Assembly: GCA_022844015.1 (NCBI GenBank)
Contig: JALHMO010000039.1
Location: 1-44,770 of the forward strand
Length of the DNA: 44,770 nucleotides
Origin: Reyranella sp.
GTDB lineage: Bacteria > Pseudomonadota > Alphaproteobacteria > Reyranellales > Reyranellaceae
Reading direction: 5' to 3'
The stretch's first letter is position 1. Every line of letters begins with the position of its first letter. The position numbers were made by a program, and so were the translations under genes. Below the pieces are notes generated by a model that saw only the letters and a list, made by a program, of their open reading frames with translations, ran no database searches and was not told the DNA's origin. Positions 26,398 through 35,177 of this stretch are shown piece by piece.

Positions 26398-26466
26398 CTC
26401 CTCGAGGTACAGTGTACGTCATTCAGCACGTATTACGTACACTGTACGTTGTCAAGGGAGCAGACG
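26398..26466. promoter_or_regulatory. Divergent promoter with two TetR operators
   Basis: Two near-identical palindromes, GTACAGTGTAC (26407-26417) and GTACACTGTAC (26437-26447), are centred exactly 30 bp apart. They form part of a larger perfect inverted repeat TACAGTGTACGT/ACGTACACTGTA (26408-26419, 26435-26446). On the minus strand a consensus -35 box TTGACA (26455-26450) and a TAATAC -10-like box (26435-26430) flank the second operator, though the 14-bp spacing is short. Binding there would block the hydrolase promoter. AAGGGAG at 26454-26460 is the tetR ribosome site. Confidence 0.8.
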
Positions 26467-27087
26467 GTGCCGGCAAAGAGCAGATTCACCCGAGCGCAGC
26501 TCCAGGCCGCGGCGCTCGCGTTGGTCGATGGCGATGGGCTTGCGGCCCTGTCGATGCGCAGCCTCGCCGGCGCGCTCGGCACGGGCCCGATGACGCTCTA
26601 CAACTACGTGCGTGATCGCGACGATCTCGACGCCCTGGTGGTCGAGGCGGTGTTGGCGGAGGTCGTCCGGCCGCGAACGCGCGGCGACTGGCAGGTCGAC
26701 GTGCGCGCCATCGTGGAAGCGACATGGCGCACGCTGCGCCGCCATCCCAACGTGGTGCCGCTCGTCCTGACGCGGCGCACGCTGCACGACACGACGCTCG
26801 ACTGGGCCGAGCACCTGCTCGAGGCGCTGGCGCGCAGCGGGCGTTCGGGCACGGACCTGCTGGTGGCGTTCCGGACCGTGAGCGGGTTCGTCATGGGCTT
26901 CGTGCAGGCGCAGCTCGCCCAGCCGGCGATCGGCGAGGGCGATCCCGACATCGCGCGCGCGCAGGCGCTGCCGCCGGACCGTTACCCGCGGCTGATCGAG
27001 ATCGCGAAGGCGGCGAGCCGGCTCGGGCCGGATCGCGAGTTCCGCGCCGGCCTCGAGATCGTGATGGCCGGGCTCACCGCCTCATGA
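26467..27087 (+). CDS. TetR-family transcriptional regulator
   Basis: The start is GTG 26467, six bases after AAGGGAG; the frame is open upstream but that part is antisense to the hydrolase. The 206-residue protein has the N-terminal helix-turn-helix (FTRAQLQAAALALVDGDGLA, ALSMRSLAGALGTGPMTLYN YVRDRDDL) and a C-terminal domain like TetR_C group proteins (HPNVVPLVLTRR, SGFVMGFVQAQ). It is divergent from the alpha/beta hydrolase gene and almost certainly binds the paired GTACACTGTAC sites between them, repressing both. The 3' end overlaps the next convergent gene by 6 bp. Confidence 0.9.
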   Translation: MPAKSRFTRAQLQAAALALVDGDGLAALSMRSLAGALGTGPMTLYNYVRDRDDLDALVVEAVLAEVVRPRTRGDWQVDVRAIVEATWRTLRRHPNVVPLVLTRRTLHDTTLDWAEHLLEALARSGRSGTDLLVAFRTVSGFVMGFVQAQLAQPAIGEGDPDIARAQALPPDRYPRLIEIAKAASRLGPDREFRAGLEIVMAGLTAS

Positions 27088-27537
27088 AGGCAGGCGAAAC
27101 GCCTGGCGCGCGAGCAGCTTCCAGGCGCCGCCGTCCTTGGTCCAGACCTGCATCACGCCAACCTTGGCCGATCCCGGCTTGCCGTCGGACTCGAACTCGA
27201 CCGCGAAGACATGACGGGCGATGGCGTTGTTGCCGGACACGGCGACGGTCGGCTCGGTGATGATGACGGACTTGTAGACCGACTTCTTGCTGACGAAGAC
27301 GTCGACGAACATCGCCTTGGTCTCGATGCGGCCCCCGGAATGCCCGTAGCTCAGCTGGTCGGCGACAAGCGCCTCGAGCTTCGCCTTGTCGGCAGCGATC
27401 ATCGCCTTGTTGAGATCGTCGACGGCCTTCTTGACCGCCGCCTCGTCAGCGGATTCCGCGTGCGAGGAGGCCGGCAGGGAAGCGGCGGCGAGCACCAGCG
27501 CGCCGGCGGTCGCGACGTGACGTCGAGTGATACGCAT
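27082..27537 (-). CDS. Secreted NTF2-like (DUF4440/SnoaL) protein
   Basis: The 151-residue protein has a signal peptide with twin arginines (MRITRRHVATAGALVLAAA, cleavage near SHAES). A cone-shaped NTF2-like fold follows: VKKAVDDLNKAMIAADKAKL, LVADQLSYGHSGGRIETK and a final strand pair ending VWTKDGGAWKLLARQAFRL. Proteins of this kind are DUF4440/SnoaL relatives with diverse or unknown roles, often ligand binding, here in the periplasm. The gene overlaps the end of tetR by 6 bp. It follows the Bug receptor gene on the same strand at 77 bp. Confidence 0.82.
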   Translation of the reverse strand: MRITRRHVATAGALVLAAASLPASSHAESADEAAVKKAVDDLNKAMIAADKAKLEALVADQLSYGHSGGRIETKAMFVDVFVSKKSVYKSVIITEPTVAVSGNNAIARHVFAVEFESDGKPGSAKVGVMQVWTKDGGAWKLLARQAFRLPS

Positions 27538-27614
27538 CTCGGTTCACTCCCATTGTGTCGATTGTGGTGACTGCATCGAAGCCGGGAAAGAACGCTCCCG
27601 GCCGCGTGCCGAGC

Positions 27615-28595
27615 CTACTCCGGCGTGATGCCGAGCGCCACGATCTGCGGGATCACGGAGGCCTTCAGCCGCTCGAAGTCGGCGGTGACCTCCTGGTGGT
27701 TAAGCGGCTTCTCGGTGAGGCCGAAGCTCTCCATCATCTTGCGGCCGGGCTCCGAATCGGCGGCGCCAACCCAGAGATCGGACATCTTCTGCACGATCGG
27801 CTTGGGCGTCGCCGCCGGCACCGACAGGGCCAGCCAGCCACGCGGCAGGAACGGTTCGTCGGTGAAGCCCTGCTCGACGGCGGTCGTCAGGTTGGGAAGG
27901 CGCGCGTAGCGCACGCGGCCCGGCGCCACGATTGGCCTGACGTCGCCCTTGACCAGCAGCGCGTTCATCGCCTGCGGGCTGCCCATGGCCGCCTGCAGCG
28001 AGCCGGCGCCCATGTCCTGCCACATCGGCGCCTCGCCCTTGTAATTCACCACCTCGATCTTGAGGCCGAACTTCTCGTTCAGCGCCTGGGCAAAGATGTG
28101 CGCCGCGGAACCTAGCGCCCACGATCCGAAGTTCACCTTGTTGCCGCGGGAGTAATCGACGAACTCCTTGAGATTGGTCGCCGGCACGGATTTGTGCACG
28201 ACCACTGGCAGCACGCCCGAGGGCGTACCCGAGACGATGGTGAGGTCCTTGTCCGGATCGAAGCCCATCGATTTGAACATCACCCGGTTCTGCACCAGCG
28301 TGCCCGAGACCGAATGCAGGAAGGTGTAGCCGTCGGCCGGCGCGCGGGCGACCAGGGCCGCGCCAATGTTGCCGCCTGCACCGGGCTTGTTGTCGATGAT
28401 CACCTGCTGGCCGGTCGCCTGCTGGACATGCTGGGCGAAGGCCCGGGCGATGCCGTCGGTGAGACCACCCGCCGGGAAGTTGACCACGATGGTGATCGCC
28501 TTGGCCGGCCACGCCGCCGTCTGTGCACGAACGATGGCTGGTGCCGTCAGAACGAGGCCGCCGGCGGCGCGCAACAGGGTCCGTCTTGTCGTCAT
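27615..28595 (-). CDS. Bug/TctC-type tripartite tricarboxylate receptor
   Basis: I use ATG 28595 (MTTRRTLLRAAGG), nine bases after GGGGGC and giving the usual length (326 residues); ATG 28604 is possible. The signal peptide with twin Arg ends near AIVRAQ. The mature part has the family landmarks WPAKAITIVVNFPAGGLTD, QQVIIDNKPGAGGNIGA, ADGYTFLHSVSG, and MGSPQAMNALLVKGDVRPI. These periplasmic proteins capture carboxylates for TctAB permeases, which are not in the window; orphan Bug receptors are frequent in such bacteria. The ligand is unknown. Confidence 0.92.
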   Translation of the reverse strand: MTTRRTLLRAAGGLVLTAPAIVRAQTAAWPAKAITIVVNFPAGGLTDGIARAFAQHVQQATGQQVIIDNKPGAGGNIGAALVARAPADGYTFLHSVSGTLVQNRVMFKSMGFDPDKDLTIVSGTPSGVLPVVVHKSVPATNLKEFVDYSRGNKVNFGSWALGSAAHIFAQALNEKFGLKIEVVNYKGEAPMWQDMGAGSLQAAMGSPQAMNALLVKGDVRPIVAPGRVRYARLPNLTTAVEQGFTDEPFLPRGWLALSVPAATPKPIVQKMSDLWVGAADSEPGRKMMESFGLTEKPLNHQEVTADFERLKASVIPQIVALGITPE

Positions 28596-28766
28596 TTCCC
28601 ACATGCCCCCATGAGCTTTTCTTGCGCGATGATGCATAGCGACTGCCAGCCAGGAAGGCCAGCGTGCGATCATCGCATCGCAGAACCCGAGGCCGCTGGG
28701 CGGCGCGCCTTGGGATTGCTAAAGACACGCCTTCGTCATCCGGCAGAAATCAGGGGAAGAACGTCC

Positions 28767-30860
<2,094 letters not shown>

Positions 30861-30865
30861 TCAAT

Positions 30866-30937
30866 CTGTCATCCCGAGCGAGCGAGGGATCTCTTGGGCC
30901 AACAGCCAAGGATCCCTCGCTGCGCTCGGGATGACAG
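30866..30937. repeat. 72-bp palindrome, CATCCCGAGCG type, inside the beta-oxidation unit
   Basis: CTGTCATCCCGAGCG (30866-30880) is the exact complement of 30923-30937. Directly inside, AGCGAGGGATC (30881-30891) pairs with GATCCCTCGCT (30911-30921), leaving a small CTTGG/CCAAG core. It belongs to the same dispersed family as 7451-7590 and 42906-43023 but is shorter and more perfect. It sits between the fadB-like stop and the thiolase ribosome site and could stall or terminate part of the transcription. Confidence 0.85.
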
Positions 30938-30966
30938 AACGTTTGGCTTCTGAAGGAGGAAAACCC

Positions 30967-32157
30967 ATGGCCGACGCCGTCATCGTCTCAACCGCCCGCA
31001 CGCCGATCGGCAGGGCGTTCCGGGGCGTCTTCAACGACACCCATGGCGCCGACATGGGCGCCCACGTGATCAAGCACGCCGCCGAGCGCGCCAAGGTCGA
31101 GCTGGCCGAGGTCGAGGACGTGATCCTGGGCTGTGCCGCGCCCGAGGGCACGACCGGCTCGAACGTGGCGCGCGTCTCGGCGATCCGCGCCGGCGCGCCG
31201 GTCAGCGTCTCCGGCGTCACCGTCAACCGGTTCTGCTCGTCGGGCCTGCAGACCATCTCGATGGCGGCCCAGCGCGTGCTGGTCGACAAGGTTCCAGTGA
31301 TGATCGCGGGCGGCCTCGAATCGGTGTCGCTGGTCCAGGGCCCGCCGGGCGGCAACAAGAACCGCCTGGTCAATCCCTGGGTGCAGGAGCACGTGCCGGG
31401 CATCTACCATGCCATGATTACCACCGCCGACACGGTGGCGGCGCGCTACAAGATCAGCCGCGAGGTCCAGGACGAGTATTCGCTGCAGAGCCAGCTGCGC
31501 ACCGCGGCGGCCCAGCAGGCCGGCAAGTTCGACGACGAGATCGTGCCGATGGAGACCACGATGCTGGTCACCGACAAGAACACGCAGGAGACCTCGAAGA
31601 AGTCGGTCAAGCTCGCCAAGGACGAGGGCAACCGTCCCGACACGACGATGGAAGGCCTCTCCAAGCTGCAGCCGGTGATGGGTCCTGACAAGTGGATCAC
31701 CGCCGGCAACGCCAGCCAGCTCTCCGACGGCGCCTCGGCAGCGGTGATCATGAGCGACGCCGAAGCAGCCCGACGTGGCCTGAAGCCCCTCGGCATCTAC
31801 AAGGGCCTGGTGGTCGCCGGCTGCGAGCCCGACGAGATGGGCATCGGCCCGGTCTACGCGATCCCCAAGCTGCTGACGCGCTTCGGGCTGAAGATGGACG
31901 ACATCGACCTGTGGGAGCTGAACGAGGCCTTCGCCGTCCAGGTGCTGTACTGCCGCGACAAGCTCGGCATTCCCAACGAGAAGCTGAACGTCAACGGCGG
32001 CTCGATCTCGATCGGCCATCCGTTCGGCATGACCGGCGCGCGCTGCACCGGCCACGCCCTGATCGAGGGCCGCCGCCGCAAGGCCAAGAACGTCGTCGTC
32101 ACGATGTGCATCGGCGGCGGCATGGGCGCGGCCGGCCTGTTCGAGGTCGTGCACTAG
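30967..32157 (+). CDS. Acetyl-CoA C-acyltransferase (thiolase)
   Basis: ATG 30967 follows a near-perfect AAGGAGGA. The 396-residue enzyme has the thiolase nucleophile C90 in [10 protein letters not shown], the NEAF motif in [11 protein letters not shown], the His in [12 protein letters not shown] and the C-terminal Cys in [12 protein letters not shown]. It cleaves 3-ketoacyl-CoA in the last step of beta-oxidation (or runs in reverse as acetoacetyl-CoA synthesis). Its place after the FadB-like fusion supports the degradative role. A small GG-motif peptide gene begins 17 bp after its stop. Confidence 0.95.
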   Translation: MADAVIVSTARTPIGRAFRGVFNDTHGADMGAHVIKHAAERAKVELAEVEDVILGCAAPEGTTGSNVARVSAIRAGAPVSVSGVTVNRFCSSGLQTISMAAQRVLVDKVPVMIAGGLESVSLVQGPPGGNKNRLVNPWVQEHVPGIYHAMITTADTVAARYKISREVQDEYSLQSQLRTAAAQQAGKFDDEIVPMETTMLVTDKNTQETSKKSVKLAKDEGNRPDTTMEGLSKLQPVMGPDKWITAGNASQLSDGASAAVIMSDAEAARRGLKPLGIYKGLVVAGCEPDEMGIGPVYAIPKLLTRFGLKMDDIDLWELNEAFAVQVLYCRDKLGIPNEKLNVNGGSISIGHPFGMTGARCTGHALIEGRRRKAKNVVVTMCIGGGMGAAGLFEVVH

Positions 32158-32174
32158 GCGACGAGGGTCGACCG

Positions 32175-32348
32175 GTGAGCGCCGTCGCGGCACGGGCCGA
32201 CGCGGAGCCACCCGCCAGCGCGCACGAACCGGACGAGGCCTCGCCGAAGCAAGCCGGCAAGCGTCCGCAGGAGAAGGGTTCGCCCTTCTCCACCGCGGGC
32301 CGCGAGCTGACCGACGACGAGCTCAACCGCATCGTGGGCGGTCTGTAG
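32175..32348 (+). CDS. 57-residue peptide ending in a double-glycine leader motif
   Basis: GTG 32175 follows GAGGG at 7 bases and lies 17 bp behind the thiolase stop. The product is polar (Ala, Glu, Pro, Lys), then PFSTAGRELTDDELNRIVGGL and stop. The segment ELTDDELNRIVGG is a classic double-glycine leader (acidic/hydrophobic helix ending GG) of the kind cut by C39 peptidases, yet only one residue (Leu) follows the GG, so no core peptide exists. The neighbouring convergent genes encode a C39-ABC exporter of the NHLM bacteriocin type, with stops only 3 bp apart. It could be a secreted peptide, a leader acting in trans, or a truncated precursor. What is seen: frame, ribosome site, motif, neighbours. 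The role is inference. Confidence 0.72.
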   Translation: MSAVAARADAEPPASAHEPDEASPKQAGKRPQEKGSPFSTAGRELTDDELNRIVGGL

Positions 32349-32351
32349 CGA

Positions 32352-35177
32352 TCAGAGCAGCTGGCGCCGGGCCAGGCGATAGAACGCACCGTTGCCGGCC
32401 ATCAGCGATTCGTAGGTGCCGGCTTCGACGATGCGGCCGCGCTCCAGCACCAGGATGCGGTCGGCATTGCGGACCGTGCTCAGGCGATGGGCGATGATGA
32501 TGCGGGTGGCATTGGTTCCCGCCAGGCTCGCGCTGACGATGGCCTGGGTGCGGTTGTCGAGCGCGCTCGTCGCCTCGTCGAAGAAGATCAGCCGCGGCTT
32601 GTGCACCAGCGCCCGGGCAATCAGCACGCGCTGACGCTGGCCGCCCGAGAGCAGGCCGGTACCCTCGCCGACGGAGGTTTTCAGGCCCATCGGCATGTTG
32701 GCGACGTCGGCATCGAGGCCGGCCAGGCGGATCGCTTCCTCGACCTGCTCCCTCGTCAGCGGCGCGCCGCCCGCGACATTCTCGTAGAGGCTGCCGGGAA
32801 CGAGCTTGGAGCTCTCCATGACGGTGCCGATCTGACGGCGCAGCAGGCGAAGGTCGAGCGTCTCGAGGTCGCGGTCGTCATAGTAGACGCCGCCACGCGT
32901 CGGCGTCTCGAAGCCGAGCAGCAGGCGCAGGATGGTCGACTTGCCCGAGCCCGACGTGCCGACGATCGCCACGCACTCGCCCGGCTTCACCTCGAAGTCG
33001 ATGTCCTGGAGGATCCAGGGGCCGTCCGCGGCATAGCGGAACGCCAGGCTGCGAATGGCGAGACGGCCACCCAGCGGGCCTGGCTCGATGCGGCTCTTGT
33101 CGACCTCGAGCGGCGCCTCGAACACCGGGCGGACGCGCGCGAACAATGGCACCACCTCGATCCCGCTGTTGAGAGCCGCCGCCACGGCGAGGAGGGCGGC
33201 CGTGAACTGGCCGAAGGCGCTGTTGAAGGCAGCGAAGCTGCCGACATCGATGGGATGGGCGCCGCCGGCGGCGATGCCGAAGATGCCGACCGCGCCCAGG
33301 ATCGGCAGGCTGGCGGCCAGCACCGTCTGCAACCCGGCCAGCCGGCCGGACCGCGCGTTGTTGATGCGCTGCTCGGCGAACGCCTCGGCCCAGCGCGAGA
33401 AGGCGCGAAGCTCGGCGGCAGCGATGCGCAGCTTGGCGATGCCGCGCAACATCTCGATCAGCAGGCCCGAGACGACGCCCTTGCGCTGGAAGACGACCCG
33501 TTCCAGCCGCAGCTGCTGGCGTCCGATCAGGAAAATCAGGATTGCCGCGACGACGCCATAGCCGGCAGCGAAGGCAGCCAGCGAGGCGTCGTACACCAGC
33601 ATGAGAGCGAGGCTCGACAGCGAGAATGCGCCGCCGATGGCACCCGTCACCGCCGCTCCCGACAGGATCGCGCGAATGGAAGCGATGCCCATGATTCGCA
33701 AGGCGAGATCGCCGACCGAATAGTCGCGGAAGAACGACGCCCGCAGGCGGACCACGCGGTCCCAGGCGGCCGGCTGGAGGCGGCGATCGACATGCGTGTC
33801 GAGACGGATCAGGGCCAGGGTCCGGACGACCTGAAATGCCGCACCGCCCAGCGCCGTGGTGCCGAGCAGCAGCAGCATGTCGTACAGCAGGGTGAGCCGG
33901 GCCTGGGGTATCGCGGTTCCCAGGATCGCCCCCGTCGCAACCGGCAGCAGGAGGCTGGCAAGGGTCGCGGCCGCCGACGCCGCGAGCAGCCGCACGATGT
34001 CGCCGCGCACGCCGAACACCGCGAAACGCAGGACATCCCGCATGCCGAGACGTTCGGGCAGAGACGGGTAGAACATGTAGCCGCGCTCCGACAGGGATAT
34101 CGCGGCGGCCTTGTCGATCGTGGTCTCGCCGGCCTTGTCGGGGTCGATCGCCCGCCAGCGCCCGCGCCGCCAAACCACAGCGATGGGGTGCGACGTCGCG
34201 GCGTCCAGGGCGAGGAAGGCAGGTCCTTCCTCGCGCCACCAGTCGCCGGTCAGAGCGATCTCGCGAAACTGGAAGGGCGTGGCATTGGCGAAGCGCCGGA
34301 GGCGCTCGACCAGGGGCGCGCTGCGATCGTCGTCGCCAGGCATCGCAAGGTCGAAGCCCTCGGCTACCCCGATGGCGGCAAGGGCGCCGACCAGGGCATC
34401 GCGTTCCGTCGGTGCGGTGCTCGCGGTGGTCGAGATCCGGGCGGCGGCGATGTCGCGCAGACGCTGCAAGGCAAAGGATGCCCGGCCTTCGTCGAGATCC
34501 TGCGCGCTCCGTCGGCGTTTGCGCTCCGCCGCCTCGCTCTCCACCAGATGCTCGGCGACCCGGGTGGCGAGATCGAGGGAAAGCTTGCTCGCCACCTCGG
34601 CTGAGCAAGTCGCCAGAAGGCACGCCGTGTCGACGGCCTCGACCTCGGCGTCGGCGATCAGCTGGGCACCGATCTGGTCTGCAACCACCAGCATCTTCAT
34701 GGCGGGCGACGCCGCGCCGCCATCGTGCGGTGAGCTTGCCGGGTAGCGAAGGGCCGGCGCCGCCGTCCTCAGCCAGACGACGTTGCGCGCCGTCAGGATC
34801 GCGCCGGCCGCCAGGGACCGCCGCTCGCCCGCCTGCAGGCGTATCGCCTCGCCGGTGCTGCGGGGCAAGCCGGCACAGCTCAGCAGCGCCGCGTACCACG
34901 CCGTGACCGCCGCCGCGTCGAGCGGCTCGCCGGTGAGCTCCGGCGAGACGGCCGAAGAGATCCGATCGACCAGCATGAACACGACGCCGGGCGCCGTCAG
35001 CGCGAAGACGGCCGCGCCGGCCGGAAGATCGGCCAGGAAGCGCCGCTGCCCCGCCTTGCCTTCGGAATCGACGACGACGCCGTAGAGCCGCGCCGGTCTC
35101 GCCAGCCTGGCGGGCGCCGCCAATCGGTCGAGGCCGATGGAGGCGCCGCCGCCACCCCGGCCATCGACCATCGTCAT
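32352..35177 (-). CDS. NHLM bacteriocin export ABC transporter, ATP-binding/permease (ABC2)
   Basis: ATG 35177 overlaps the stop of the upstream peptidase-ABC gene (ATGA). The longer open frame beyond it is antisense noise. The 941-residue protein has a long N-terminal region of about 420 residues without a C39 peptidase, then ABC membrane helices (DVLRFAVFGVRGDIVRLLAA onward). The nucleotide-binding domain follows: GTSGSGKST near residue 740, LLSGGQRQR near 842, LIFFDEATSALD and IIAHRLST. This is the architecture of the second ABC subunit of nitrile-hydratase-leader microcin (NHLM) systems. It should pair with the peptidase-containing ABC protein in the inner membrane to export a processed peptide. 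Confidence 0.9.
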   Translation of the reverse strand: MTMVDGRGGGGASIGLDRLAAPARLARPARLYGVVVDSEGKAGQRRFLADLPAGAAVFALTAPGVVFMLVDRISSAVSPELTGEPLDAAAVTAWYAALLSCAGLPRSTGEAIRLQAGERRSLAAGAILTARNVVWLRTAAPALRYPASSPHDGGAASPAMKMLVVADQIGAQLIADAEVEAVDTACLLATCSAEVASKLSLDLATRVAEHLVESEAAERKRRRSAQDLDEGRASFALQRLRDIAAARISTTASTAPTERDALVGALAAIGVAEGFDLAMPGDDDRSAPLVERLRRFANATPFQFREIALTGDWWREEGPAFLALDAATSHPIAVVWRRGRWRAIDPDKAGETTIDKAAAISLSERGYMFYPSLPERLGMRDVLRFAVFGVRGDIVRLLAASAAATLASLLLPVATGAILGTAIPQARLTLLYDMLLLLGTTALGGAAFQVVRTLALIRLDTHVDRRLQPAAWDRVVRLRASFFRDYSVGDLALRIMGIASIRAILSGAAVTGAIGGAFSLSSLALMLVYDASLAAFAAGYGVVAAILIFLIGRQQLRLERVVFQRKGVVSGLLIEMLRGIAKLRIAAAELRAFSRWAEAFAEQRINNARSGRLAGLQTVLAASLPILGAVGIFGIAAGGAHPIDVGSFAAFNSAFGQFTAALLAVAAALNSGIEVVPLFARVRPVFEAPLEVDKSRIEPGPLGGRLAIRSLAFRYAADGPWILQDIDFEVKPGECVAIVGTSGSGKSTILRLLLGFETPTRGGVYYDDRDLETLDLRLLRRQIGTVMESSKLVPGSLYENVAGGAPLTREQVEEAIRLAGLDADVANMPMGLKTSVGEGTGLLSGGQRQRVLIARALVHKPRLIFFDEATSALDNRTQAIVSASLAGTNATRIIIAHRLSTVRNADRILVLERGRIVEAGTYESLMAGNGAFYRLARRQLL

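Noticed and set aside
32487..34604. 705-codon open frame antisense to the ABC2 gene, in frame with the peptide gene if its TAG were ignored
   Set aside because: Composition is typical of shadow frames and there is no motif; reading through the stop of the GG peptide would only produce this noise.
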